A DNA stretch of 64,000 bases from positions 1,612,001-1,676,000 of the forward strand of contig NZ_CP013862.1 in NCBI RefSeq assembly GCF_001307805.1. The letters are read 5' to 3'. Under the pieces are notes generated by a model. It was not told where the DNA came from. It saw nothing but the letters and a program-made list of their open reading frames with translations, and searched no databases. Position numbers and translations under genes: made by a program. This document shows positions 17,345 through 25,728 of this stretch, piece after piece. Origin of the DNA: Lentibacillus amyloliquefaciens (lineage in GTDB: Bacteria > Bacillota > Bacilli > Bacillales > Amphibacillaceae). The number at the start of each line of letters is the position of its first letter. Positions within the stretch are counted from its first letter, which is position 1.

Positions 17345-18226
17345 CTACTCCTCCTTCCATCCCGTCAACAGCACGAACAGTTCCTCCAATGTTAAACGCT
17401 CCGAATACCAGTCACCAGCTACGATTTTTTGAAATTCATCATAACAATCGGTATACCCGATATAACTGCCCATTGCCCGCTGACAATTAAAAAGCAGCGG
17501 TGTATCCATCGTTTCTGTACCACCTTTTCCAGGAATAACAATCCGCCGGTACCGATCCATGAGTGACTCCTTGTCTTCGCTGAAAAAAACTCGTCCATCA
17601 TCAATAACCGTTATCCAGTCCGCAATTTTTTCCACATCAGATGTGATATGCGAAGAAAACAGAACACCCCGGCTTTCATCCTGAACAAAATCCAACAACA
17701 GCTCCAAAACCTCCGTTCGTACAACAGGATCAAGTCCGGATGTCGGCTCATCAAGCAGCAGCAATTTCGGCTGATGGGCCATTGCCAATATTAGCGATGC
17801 TTTCACCTTCATTCCCTTGGATAGCTCACTTATTTTTTTATCTCGCGGAATCTCAAAACGTTCCAAATTCTGTTCAACAGCTTCCTGATTCCAATTCAGA
17901 TAAAAATGACGGGCGAAATTCAATGTCCTCTCCATTGTCCACGCATTGTTCAAAAGCGGTGTGTCCCCGACATAACCGACCTGTTCTTTCACAGCCACTT
18001 CTTCTTCCGGCATGGCCATACCCAGAATTCGAATGTCGCCGTCATCCTGTTTTATCAAATCCATGATTGCTTTCATCGTTGTACTCTTGCCCGCACCATT
18101 CCGGCCGAGAAAACCCATGATTGTACCAGCCGGCAACTCGAAATTAACATCTTTTAATTGAAAATCCTGATACGATTTACTTAGGCCATTTACTTCTAAT
18201 AAAGGTTGTTCATCATGATGATTCAT
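17345..18226 (-). CDS. ABC transporter ATP-binding protein (GntR-linked, YtrB-like)
   Basis: 293 residues from an ATG with AGGAGGGTG upstream. Walker A GFLGRNGAGKSTTMK near 35-49, Q-loop region GYVGDTPLL, signature SELSKGMKVKASLILAMAH, Walker B LLLLDEPTSGLDP and H-switch FSSHITSDVEKIADW. The signature LSKGM in place of LSGGQ is common in this subfamily. The C-terminal region ends LTLEELFVLLTGWKEE. Energises the downstream ABC-2 permeases. Second gene after the GntR regulator. Confidence 0.88.
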   Translation of the reverse strand: MNHHDEQPLLEVNGLSKSYQDFQLKDVNFELPAGTIMGFLGRNGAGKSTTMKAIMDLIKQDDGDIRILGMAMPEEEVAVKEQVGYVGDTPLLNNAWTMERTLNFARHFYLNWNQEAVEQNLERFEIPRDKKISELSKGMKVKASLILAMAHQPKLLLLDEPTSGLDPVVRTEVLELLLDFVQDESRGVLFSSHITSDVEKIADWITVIDDGRVFFSEDKESLMDRYRRIVIPGKGGTETMDTPLLFNCQRAMGSYIGYTDCYDEFQKIVAGDWYSERLTLEELFVLLTGWKEE

Positions 18227-18248
18227 TGTCTTCACCCTCCTGTTAACG

Positions 18249-18641
18249 TTATATATCATTGTCATCATCCGCTTCCTGCCAGATGTGTTTGATCAGATTA
18301 TGAAATTCCTCTTCCTCCAAGTTCATTTTTTTAGCCTGCATAACTGATTCCAACAGAGGTTCCCGCACTTGTTCCATCTTCCACTGCGACAGCCTTTCTT
18401 CACTTAGTGTTGATACAAAACTGCCCTTGCCTTTACGTGTATAAATAAATCCACTTCGCTCCAACTCCTGATAGGCTCTTCGAATCGTAATACCGCTCGT
18501 CATCAACTCTTTTGATAATTCACGAATCGAAGGTAGCATTTCATCCGGCTCCATATGCCCCACGACAATAAGCCACTGTATTTCTGAGATAACCTGTTCA
18601 TACATCGGTATCGAACTAGTTTGCGAAATATGTATCAGCAC
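18249..18641 (-). CDS. GntR family regulator (YtrA-like) of the ABC operon
   Basis: 130 residues from a GTG preceded by AAAGGGGG. Winged helix: IPMYEQVISEIQWLIVVG, then MLPSIRELSKELMTSGITIRRAYQELERSGFIYTRKGKGSFV, the standard GntR recognition pattern. The short C-terminal helix region without an effector domain puts it in the YtrA subfamily, whose members are co-transcribed with ABC genes and act as autorepressors. First gene of the operon. Confidence 0.88.
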   Translation of the reverse strand: MLIHISQTSSIPMYEQVISEIQWLIVVGHMEPDEMLPSIRELSKELMTSGITIRRAYQELERSGFIYTRKGKGSFVSTLSEERLSQWKMEQVREPLLESVMQAKKMNLEEEEFHNLIKHIWQEADDDNDI

Positions 18642-18699
18642 ATTGGGACACCCCCTTTGTTCCGGTAACACGCCTATAATAGCGTTTATGTGCTTAACT

Positions 18700-18718
18700 G
18701 TGTTTACTTGATATACAC
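18700..18718. promoter_or_regulatory. candidate YtrA-type operator upstream of gntR
   Basis: GTGTTTAC-TTG-ATATACAC is an imperfect 8-3-8 palindrome (six of eight positions symmetrical) 60 nt upstream of the gntR start. YtrA-type regulators bind GTGT...ACAC palindromes in front of their own operon. Not verified. Confidence 0.4.
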
Positions 18719-18795
18719 AGTATACATGACAACACAGAAGGATACAATAGACCCTATTCGATTCTTTAAACCCCGCTCAGCAACTTCGACAACAA

Positions 18796-18831
18796 AAAAG
18801 CCTTTGTGCAATTATCAGCACAAAGGCTTTT
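18796..18831. terminator. bidirectional terminator, symporter 3' end
   Basis: AAAAGCCTTTGTGC and GCACAAAGGCTTTT form a 14-bp stem with a 7-nt loop. It has A-runs before and T-runs after, 17 nt beyond the stop of the symporter gene read on the minus strand. Confidence 0.75.
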
Positions 18832-18847
18832 CTTAAACTCAGCGGAT

Positions 18848-20314
18848 TTATGAAGCTTTACGTTCCTCTTTCATTATTTTCAGGAACCTATCTGCCTTTT
18901 CCTCAGGCTTTTTAGTCACCAAACTCACGCCAACAAAAATCGCCGTTGACACGAGAAGGCCCCATATACCGGATGCCATCCCCAGCGGTTTAATCCCGGA
19001 AAACTCAATCAGAAGGACGAGCACCGCGCCGACAGACACACTGGAAATAACCCCGACAGCGGTGCCGCGCTTCCAGAAAAATGTACCGACAAATGACGGA
19101 ACCGTCACGATTAACCCGGACGAGGCGGCAACAGACAGCACCGCGATCAGATTAAGCTCCAGTTCAGCAAATGCGAACGCCAATACCGCAATGACCGGGA
19201 TGACCATTTTTGCTACCTTTAATTGCTTGCGATCGCTTGGCTTACGTTTGGAATTGCCATACACATCACGCGCAAACATCGATGATAATGTCAGCATAAT
19301 CGAATCAATTGTTGACACAGCCGCAGCCATAATGCCGATCATGACAATGACTCCGAGAATCGGCGGCACTAAATCAGATGACAGAAGCTGCGGTGTTGCC
19401 AGGTCTGCTGTTTCGAGATTTGGAAACATCTGCATGGCAGAAAACCCCCATAACACAGACACAAACGTATAAATGAAACCAAATATCAAAAAACCGATCA
19501 GCATCTGCCGCAAGCCTTTAAGCGATTTTGGCATAAATAGCCGCTGACTCACCTGTGGGTTGGACAGACTGAAGAAAAACCACGGCAATGTCAGTCCAAG
19601 GAATGTCAGAAAATCAAAATAGCCATTACCCGGAACAGACAAGGAATCAGGCCGAGTTGTCTGGAGGTTGTCAAAAAACTGCCCAAACCCGCCGAGACCC
19701 TGAACGACGAGCAGAACAACAATTGTCGACGTGATAATCATAATGACCGCCTGCAGTGAATCTGTCCAAATAACTGAACGAATGCCAGCCGTATAGGAAA
19801 ATAAAATCGCCATGACGGTGGCAAATACGACACCTGCCGTAAATGGTATGGCGCTATCGGTAATGCCCTGAAGCAAATAACCAACCCCGGCAAGCTGAAC
19901 AGCACAATATGGAATTAGAAACAAACAACTGACAATCGATACAGACGCTGCCGCTGTTTTACTTTCATACCGCCCGCCAATCATTTCCGACGGCGACACA
20001 TAGCCATATTTCTTCCCTGCCTTCCAAAACCGCGGGCCGAACAGAATAACTAATGAGACACCCGTAAAATAAACAATTTCAAACCCAAGCGCCCCAACGC
20101 CGCCCTGATACGTGAGCCCCGCAAGACCGACCATCATGAACGCGCTATACGTTGTCGCACTGTAGCTCAGCGCAGAAAGAATGCCATTCATATTGCGGCC
20201 GCCCAGAAAGAAACCAGCCATATCCGAGCGGTCACCTTGCCTGGACATAATCGCAATGCCTGAAGCTATTAAAAAGTAAATAATTATTCCCCAAATTGCT
20301 AGATTCGTACTCAA
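18848..20314 (-). CDS. sodium:solute symporter (SSS family, YhjB-like)
   Basis: 488 residues from a TTG with GGGGGAAG upstream; about 13 membrane helices. GFFLGGRNMNGILSALSYSATTYSAFMMVGLAG near residues 35-65 and the later RLFMPKSLKGLRQ and STIDSIMLTLSSMFARDVY segments are SSS family features (PF00474). It probably imports an organic acid, amino acid or compatible solute with Na+, which suits a salt-adapted host; the substrate is unknown. It pairs with a small membrane protein immediately upstream, as in B. subtilis yhjC-yhjB. Confidence 0.85.
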   Translation of the reverse strand: MSTNLAIWGIIIYFLIASGIAIMSRQGDRSDMAGFFLGGRNMNGILSALSYSATTYSAFMMVGLAGLTYQGGVGALGFEIVYFTGVSLVILFGPRFWKAGKKYGYVSPSEMIGGRYESKTAAASVSIVSCLFLIPYCAVQLAGVGYLLQGITDSAIPFTAGVVFATVMAILFSYTAGIRSVIWTDSLQAVIMIITSTIVVLLVVQGLGGFGQFFDNLQTTRPDSLSVPGNGYFDFLTFLGLTLPWFFFSLSNPQVSQRLFMPKSLKGLRQMLIGFLIFGFIYTFVSVLWGFSAMQMFPNLETADLATPQLLSSDLVPPILGVIVMIGIMAAAVSTIDSIMLTLSSMFARDVYGNSKRKPSDRKQLKVAKMVIPVIAVLAFAFAELELNLIAVLSVAASSGLIVTVPSFVGTFFWKRGTAVGVISSVSVGAVLVLLIEFSGIKPLGMASGIWGLLVSTAIFVGVSLVTKKPEEKADRFLKIMKEERKAS

Positions 20315-20315
20315 C

Positions 20316-20540
20316 TTACTTCCCCCAATCCTTTGTGACCATTATATTGGCGATGATTATTAAAATACCGATGATCCCCCATACAAAAAAGCTTCCATAC
20401 CAGGCCTGAACACCTGATAGAATCGTATATGGAAGAATATAAGCTGCCAGGATCAATACAACAATCAGTATCCCCAACCTATTTTTGATGTGTGTTTTTC
20501 CATATAGGTTCCCTCTCCTTTTATGTGAAATATTGAACAT
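20316..20540 (-). CDS. small membrane partner of the symporter (DUF3311/YhjC-like)
   Basis: About 74 residues with two membrane helices (GILIVVLILAAYILPYTIL and SFFVWGIIGILIIIANI) and a short tail KDWGK. It ends one base before the symporter TTG start. The start is unclear: AAAAGGAGAGGG precedes an ATG (at about 20501) that is out of frame and stops after 12 codons, while the in-frame ATG at 20540 has no ribosome binding site. A one-base indel near the start is possible. The family pairs with SSS transporters. Confidence 0.6.
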   Translation of the reverse strand: MFNISHKRRGNLYGKTHIKNRLGILIVVLILAAYILPYTILSGVQAWYGSFFVWGIIGILIIIANIMVTKDWGK

Positions 20541-20600
20541 AGTGAAGTTTTTTAAAAGCTGCTTTCTAAAAGGTTGTTGTTTATGACACAAAATCCATAA

Positions 20601-20996
20601 ATTGCGACGTACTGTCTCATTTGATCATTTGGGAATAGCTTTCTGGCGACGCAGCTGGAATATACTCGCTTTCCGTGGGCTCACCACGAGCCTCCTCGTG
20701 AGCAAAAAACGCTCACTGCGGGGTCTCTTAGGCTCGCTGTCCCACAGGAGTCTCGCATATTCCAGCTGCTGCGGAGGTGTTCATATAAAATCTCTAATAA
20801 AGCAACAGAAAGCCATTTTGAGCGCAGGCAATATACGAAGACTCCTATGGGAACAGCACGTGTCCGAAGACCCCGCAGGAAAGCGGTCTTTATTTTCCGA
20901 GGAGTCTGAGGCCGTGCCCATGGAAAGCGAAGTATATTGCCGGAGCGTCTTTAAGCACTATCGGTAAACAGAATGAGAATTTTCATTGTGTCGCAG
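20601..20996. repeat. MITE-like repeats, two copies as an inverted pair
   Basis: Copy A (about 20640-20780) reads AATATACTCGCTTTCC, CACTGCGGGGTCTC and CACAGGAGTCTCGCATATTC; copy B (about 20810-20960) carries the same words on the opposite strand. Outer ends TTGCGAC and GTCGCAG are inverted. Each copy is itself a long imperfect palindrome. The same family is at 33966-34142 and 38144-38347. No gene is visible between 20541 and 21213 apart from these repeats and the niaR upstream region. Confidence 0.65.
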
Positions 20997-21092
20997 TTTA
21001 CATCAACCGTGAAGGTTATAGAGCAGCAAAGTTCACGAAAAGTGTCTTAAGATAACAGCTCGTCCAAAGATTTCCGGCAAAATTAACTTTAC

Positions 21093-21110
21093 ATATGTCT
21101 TTACACATAT
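21093..21110. promoter_or_regulatory. candidate NiaR operator
   Basis: ATATGT-CTTTAC-ACATAT is a perfect 6-6-6 inverted repeat about 100 nt upstream of niaR, with another ACATATGT just downstream. NiaR regulators often control their own gene. The assignment is by position and symmetry only. Confidence 0.35.
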
Positions 21111-21213
21111 AATTACATATGTCATGAAATAATTCAAGAACTTTTTAATAGTGAATGTAACAAGGCTGATGATTTGATATAATTGAGAAAAAGATAAAAT
21201 TGAGGTGCTGGAC

Positions 21214-21750
21214 GTGGAAGAACAAAACAAAGTGTTCGGTGAAAAGCGGCGCCATATGATTCTGGACTTGCTGAAGGAAAGCAGTGACCCTTATTCCGGC
21301 AGCATTTTAGCACAAAAAATGAATGTGAGCCGGCAAGCGATTGTACAGGATATCTCCCTTTTGAAAGCAAAAGGTGAACCGATTATCGCTACCAGCCGCG
21401 GATATGTTTTTAATGAAGAAAGCAGCGAACCTGAAAAATACTCACGCATCATTGCGGTCTCCCACAAGCTTGAGGAAACGGCGACTGAGCTCTATACACT
21501 CGTTGATTGCGGCGTCACGATCCGCAATGTGATGGTTGAGCATCCGATTTACGGGGATCTGACAGGCTCACTAATGGTTAAAAACCGGCTTGACGTCGAT
21601 GCATTTTTGCATGAGTTGAATCAGACCGGCGCATCACTTCTCGCCAATCTGACCGACGGCGTGCATTTGCATACCATTGAAGCTGACACCGAAAGCCAGC
21701 TTGATAAAGCATGTCAGATGCTAAAAAACGAAGGCATTTTACTGCAATAA
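21214..21750 (+). CDS. niaR: NiaR, niacin-responsive transcriptional repressor (3H domain)
   Basis: 178 residues from a GTG with GAGGTG 6 nt upstream. N-terminal HTH_11: RRHMILDLLKESSDPYSGSI, LAQKMNVSRQAIVQDISLLKAKGEPI. C-terminal 3H domain with conserved histidines in ISHKLEE-like AVSHKLEETATEL, VMVEHPIYGDLTGSL, and TDGVHLHTIEA, which bind a metal and nicotinic acid. The family represses NAD biosynthesis or niacin uptake genes. No nad gene lies in the window, so its targets are elsewhere. Confidence 0.9.
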   Translation: MEEQNKVFGEKRRHMILDLLKESSDPYSGSILAQKMNVSRQAIVQDISLLKAKGEPIIATSRGYVFNEESSEPEKYSRIIAVSHKLEETATELYTLVDCGVTIRNVMVEHPIYGDLTGSLMVKNRLDVDAFLHELNQTGASLLANLTDGVHLHTIEADTESQLDKACQMLKNEGILLQ

Positions 21751-21754
21751 GTAC

Positions 21755-21793
21755 TAAAAAAAGCTGCAAACCTCACTTACAGAGGCTTACAGC
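21755..21793 (-). terminator. rho-independent terminator of metA
   Basis: Minus strand: GCTGTAAGCCTC, a 7-nt loop, GAGGTTTGCAGC, then a run of seven T. It lies 12 nt beyond the metA stop and immediately after the niaR stop on the other strand. Confidence 0.75.
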
Positions 21794-21805
21794 AAAATCC
21801 CTAAT

Positions 21806-22714
21806 CTAATCCCATTCAAATGGCGTCTCCTGATAAACATAATAGTTGAGCCAGTTGGAAAACAGTAAATGACTAGATGAGCGCCATTTGTGAGGCGGAT
21901 CATTTGTCACATCATCATTTGGAAAGTAATTTTCCGGAATAGCCGTTTCAACACCCCTGCTGTGATCGCGCTCATATTCCTCAGCAAGCGTTGTCGCGTC
22001 ATATTCCATATGCCCGGTGATCATGATGTTTTTGCCATCGTCTGACATGATGATAAACGGGGCCCCGTGTTCGGAAACTGACAAAAGTGTCAAATCCGGA
22101 CTGGCTTCAATCGCTTCTCTCGACACACTTGTATACCGTGAGTGCGGCGCATGAAAAATATCGTCAAAGCCGCGTACAAGTTTAACCGTATGGTCGGAAA
22201 TTTGATGCTCATAAATACCAAAGTACTTTTCAGGCAGCTCATATTTTTCGACACCATAATGATAATACAAGCCGGCCTGAGCCCCCCAGCATATGTGCAG
22301 CGTCGAGGTAACATTGGCGGCAGCCCAGTCCATAATCTCCGTCAACTCATCCCAGTAGGCAACATCTTCAAATTCCAGATGTTCAATTGGCGCCCCTGTA
22401 ATGATTAGCCCATCAAAACGGCGATTTTTGGCTTCATTAAATGTCGTATAAAAATTTTCCAGATGATGCGGGCTCACATGCGTCGGACGATGTGTGGCGG
22501 TTCTGAGAAAACTGATGTTGACCTGTAGCGGCGTGTTTCCCAATAACCGCAGCAACTGTAATTCCGTCCGCTCTTTTTCCGGCATCAGATTCAGGATTAA
22601 TATATTAAGAGGACGGATATCCTGCGTCCGCGCCCTGTCTTCATCCATAACAAAGATTTTTTCCTGCTTTAAAGCATCACTGGCAGGTAATTCTTGTGAC
22701 ACATTGATTGGCAA
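21806..22714 (-). CDS. metA: MetA, homoserine O-acetyltransferase (MetA family)
   Basis: 302 residues from a TTG with GAGGAGATGG upstream. It activates homoserine for methionine synthesis. Catalytic Cys142 in [16 protein letters not shown]; His and Glu of the triad in ITGHMEYD and later. Residue 111 is Glu ([11 protein letters not shown]); in this family Glu111 marks acetyl-CoA use and Gly111 succinyl-CoA use, so it should be an acetyltransferase in spite of the usual 'succinyltransferase' label. Monocistronic with its own terminator. No SAM riboswitch was recognised upstream. Confidence 0.93.
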   Translation of the reverse strand: MPINVSQELPASDALKQEKIFVMDEDRARTQDIRPLNILILNLMPEKERTELQLLRLLGNTPLQVNISFLRTATHRPTHVSPHHLENFYTTFNEAKNRRFDGLIITGAPIEHLEFEDVAYWDELTEIMDWAAANVTSTLHICWGAQAGLYYHYGVEKYELPEKYFGIYEHQISDHTVKLVRGFDDIFHAPHSRYTSVSREAIEASPDLTLLSVSEHGAPFIIMSDDGKNIMITGHMEYDATTLAEEYERDHSRGVETAIPENYFPNDDVTNDPPHKWRSSSHLLFSNWLNYYVYQETPFEWD

Positions 22715-22781
22715 CTGACACCATCTCCTCTATAAATTTATGTGAACAGCCTCATTTAAATATATCATCCATTATAGAACG

Positions 22782-22812
22782 CTAACAGACCAGTGGCAAC
22801 CCATCCTGTTAG
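22782..22812. promoter_or_regulatory. inverted repeat upstream of metA
   Basis: CTAACAG at 22782-22788 pairs with CTGTTAG at 22806-22812, with the inner bases TGG/CCA giving extra pairing. It lies 68 nt before the metA start (minus) and 91 nt before the GNAT start (plus). It may be an operator for one of the two divergent genes. Confidence 0.35.
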
Positions 22813-22902
22813 AAAATTTGGGCATCAGACTAAAATAGTTAACGATTGTCTGATCTTCTGTTAATCTGTTATTTGAGAAAATATTCAGGGAGTGTGCGCC
22901 AA

Positions 22903-23760
22903 ATGAACAAGACAATCCGAATCCTGAACGAAAACGACTATCCTTTTTATGAAGAAATGGACACGGGGATTGAATTTGATTATGTCGGACGTATTTTTGA
23001 TAGACTGGCAGCGGGTAACAACCGGCTATATGGGTTGTTCCTTGATGATCAATTAGTCAGTGTCGGCGGATACTCGATTTATGCCAAAAGTTATGCCATG
23101 CTTGGGCGGTTAAGAAGCGACTGCCGCTTTCTGGGAAATGGCTTTTCCACGGTAGTCATGTCTCATGTGCTGAATGAGGTCCTGAAACTCGATGGCATCC
23201 AGTGGGTGGGAGCCAATACACAGGAACATAATATGTCGGCACAGCGGGTCCTTGAAAAAATCGGTCTCACGCCTCGTATAACACTGCACGGGGCCCTCAC
23301 AAAAGATACATCAGCACTTGAATCCGGCGCCGAGCCTTGGACACCTGTCACAGACCTCGAGCGCAAAAAAGAATGGGTCAGTCAGGCCTACATTCAGACA
23401 GGCGCCATTTTTCCGTATGAATGCTATTACCCATTCCCCGGCTCAGCAAATCTATTTCAGGAAGACGACCTGAAGCAATGGTCTTTTTTCGAAAACGCGG
23501 ACAAAACACGCTTTGTCATCACCAAGTATGATCAGAAAAAACACCATTACTTGCACGCTGTCTATTTGTGGGATGATATCACCTCACAGCCGGGGTTATG
23601 GGAGACAATCGCCAATGATTACCGAAAACTTTTGCGTCAGACAGATGATGAGACTTACATATGGATGGATCTGACGAAAGAAGAGGCAAAGAAACTCCCG
23701 GACAACCACCAGTTTAAGCTTCCATCGCCCTGGGTTTTGTATGGCATGGAAAAGGCTTGA
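22903..23760 (+). CDS. GNAT family N-acetyltransferase
   Basis: 285 residues starting MNKTIRILNENDYPFYEEM. An upstream extension lacks a ribosome binding site, while AGGGAG precedes this ATG. The first half has the GNAT fold: LFLDDQLVSVGGYSIYAKSYAMLGRLRSD (residues ~48-75), GFSTVVMSHVL in the CoA loop position, and VGANTQEHNMSAQRVLEKIGL, the family's typical end of the domain. The C-terminal 130 residues are of unknown role. The substrate is not known. Confidence 0.75.
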   Translation: MNKTIRILNENDYPFYEEMDTGIEFDYVGRIFDRLAAGNNRLYGLFLDDQLVSVGGYSIYAKSYAMLGRLRSDCRFLGNGFSTVVMSHVLNEVLKLDGIQWVGANTQEHNMSAQRVLEKIGLTPRITLHGALTKDTSALESGAEPWTPVTDLERKKEWVSQAYIQTGAIFPYECYYPFPGSANLFQEDDLKQWSFFENADKTRFVITKYDQKKHHYLHAVYLWDDITSQPGLWETIANDYRKLLRQTDDETYIWMDLTKEEAKKLPDNHQFKLPSPWVLYGMEKA

Positions 23761-23792
23761 TTCTGACGACTGACAGATTGTATCGCAAAACA

Positions 23793-23832
23793 AAAATGAC
23801 TATCAAATCATAGATTGATTTGATAGTCATTT
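23793..23832. terminator. terminator after the GNAT gene
   Basis: AAATGACTATCAAATC and GATTTGATAGTCATTT form a 16-bp stem with a 7-nt loop flanked by A and T runs. It is usable in both directions between the convergent GNAT and oxidoreductase genes. Confidence 0.75.
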
Positions 23833-23894
23833 CTTATTGATATGAATGGGTTTTTATTAAAAATCATCTTAAATTTGCATATAGATTCAATAGC

Positions 23895-24896
23895 TTAGAA
23901 CCAGAGGTCAGCGAGCATTTCCATCGACCGCTTCCTATCTTCCGGATCGTAAGTGTATGTCACAACAATTAGTTCATCCGCCCCACTGTTCTCAGTAAAT
24001 TCTTCCAATTTCTTACGTACTGTTTCCGGTGAACCGACCGCTTTGACGCTAAACATCGATTCTATAAGTGCCCTTTCCTGTTCTGTTCCTAATTCGTCAG
24101 GATCCATAGGTGGCTGCATGAATCGCTGTTTTCCAGTTTGCATATCCAATAACATTTGCTGTGTCGTTGTCCAAAGTTTCTCTGCTTCCTCATCCGTTGG
24201 CGCAACAAGTACGTTAATCCCAGCCATGACATAAGGTTCTTCAATTTGTGCCGTTGGTGCCGTCGATTTGAATGTCGAACGATACAGATCAATCTTCTCT
24301 CGATAATTGTCCGGTGTGAAATGTGAGGCAATGGAAAAAGGTAAACCCAGTTGACCGGCAATCGAGGCGCCATTCATACTTGAACCTAAGACCCACATTG
24401 GTACATTCGTGCCTGTCCCTACATTAGAGGTTACTGGTGTACTATGCCCCAAGCCCTCATCACTGAACCATCCGATGAGATCATAAATAGAATTAGCAAA
24501 AGATTGGGGGTCACCACCTGAATGAGTAAGCAGCTGAGCCGTCTGAGCATCGGTGCCTGGTGCCCGTCCGAGGCCTAAATCAATTCTACTAGGAAACAAT
24601 TGTGCAAGTGTGCCAAAGTTCTCAGCTACCTGCAGCGGAGCATGGTTGGGCAGCATAATACCACCAGAGCCAACACGAATTTTTTCCGTCACCTTTGCAG
24701 CCTGGGCAATCAGGATGGAAGTTGCCATGGATGCCAAATTTTTCGAATTATGGTGCTCTGCAAACCACAGCCTCTTAAACCCGAGCTTATCTATCAATTG
24801 AGCCGCTTCCAAAGCTTGCTCTATTGCTTCACTTTTCGTTTGTCCTTCTGATACACCGACAAGATCAAGCACGTTTAATGGTATATGTTTTGTCAT
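23895..24896 (-). CDS. LLM-class (luciferase-like) flavin-dependent oxidoreductase
   Basis: 333 residues; start at the ATG 7 nt after GAGGTG. N-terminal IPLNVLDLVGVSEGQTKSEA, RLWFAEHHNSKNLASMATSILI, RVGSGGIMLPNHAPLQVAE and DLGLGRAPGTD are the hallmark blocks of the single-subunit 'LLM group 1' (MsnO8/YvbT-like) proteins, which use FMNH2 from a partner reductase. The substrate is unknown. Stands alone. Confidence 0.85.
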   Translation of the reverse strand: MTKHIPLNVLDLVGVSEGQTKSEAIEQALEAAQLIDKLGFKRLWFAEHHNSKNLASMATSILIAQAAKVTEKIRVGSGGIMLPNHAPLQVAENFGTLAQLFPSRIDLGLGRAPGTDAQTAQLLTHSGGDPQSFANSIYDLIGWFSDEGLGHSTPVTSNVGTGTNVPMWVLGSSMNGASIAGQLGLPFSIASHFTPDNYREKIDLYRSTFKSTAPTAQIEEPYVMAGINVLVAPTDEEAEKLWTTTQQMLLDMQTGKQRFMQPPMDPDELGTEQERALIESMFSVKAVGSPETVRKKLEEFTENSGADELIVVTYTYDPEDRKRSMEMLADLWF

Positions 24897-24978
24897 TTTA
24901 TTCACCTCTATATCATTTTTCCGTATCGTCTATTGGCTTCGTTCTCAACATTATTGTAACAGATAAGCAATCCATACA

Positions 24979-25623
24979 TCACTTCAATGAACTGGACGGG
25001 AAAAGTGTATACGACCACGAATACAAAAAATCAACCGCAAAAACGATCCCCCAGACCATACCGATCCCATAAACCGTTTCATTCGCATACGGCGAATCCG
25101 CTGCAGTACCGGATTCAACCCATGAAAAATCAGTCAAATACCTCAGCAGTTCTTCAAAACTGTCCGTTCCATTAGTCCAAAATATACATTGAACCACGGC
25201 AAAAACAACTAAATGTGCTGTCGAACTCCAGCGGTATTTTTTTGCGATAAACTTAGGGTCTTTATTCCGTTCCATAATGCGGTAGTCTTTATCAGTTAAC
25301 AATTCCACACCGCGCCACCGGCCAATTGTTTTCCGCATCCAGCGATCTAATTTCAAAAAATCAACAATCCCAAACGTACAGGCATATAGAACAAAAACCG
25401 TGATGATAATCTGAAATGTTGAAATCTCCCCGGTTTCCCGATAAATCAGGATGGCTAGTACGGCCTCAATGCCCAACAAAATAAGAAATCCAAATAAAAA
25501 TAATCGACTCAACCGGTACTTGCCAAAAAGATACCTGATAACCCCAAAAAAGAGCAGTACTGCTACCGACAGCACTTCAATTGTAATAAAAATCTCCCAT
25601 TGGTATTTAATCAACAATTCCAT
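24979..25623 (-). CDS. integral membrane protein of unknown function
   Basis: 214 residues with about five membrane helices (10-30, 38-58, 72-92, 133-150, 185-205). A central hydrophilic loop reads LDRWMRKTIGRWRGVELLTDKDYRIMERNKDPKFIAKKYRW, rich in basic residues. I recognise no enzyme motif. It resembles uncharacterised Bacillus membrane proteins such as YmcC in size and topology, but I am unsure of the relation. AGGTGGGG precedes the ATG. Confidence 0.65.
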   Translation of the reverse strand: MELLIKYQWEIFITIEVLSVAVLLFFGVIRYLFGKYRLSRLFLFGFLILLGIEAVLAILIYRETGEISTFQIIITVFVLYACTFGIVDFLKLDRWMRKTIGRWRGVELLTDKDYRIMERNKDPKFIAKKYRWSSTAHLVVFAVVQCIFWTNGTDSFEELLRYLTDFSWVESGTAADSPYANETVYGIGMVWGIVFAVDFLYSWSYTLFPSSSLK

Positions 25624-25728
25624 TCCTTTGCCCCACCTATTTCTAACTTGTTTTTAAATAGCCTATTAAAGTTTTCTGATCAGAAACTCAGTTCACTCTT
25701 GCATAATCGTCAATTTACTCCCTGCTTA

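Noticed and set aside
22715..22860. SAM-I riboswitch or T-box in front of metA
   Set aside because: The leader lacks the SAM-I core words and any T-box GGTGGTACCGCG-type element; only a short hairpin is present.
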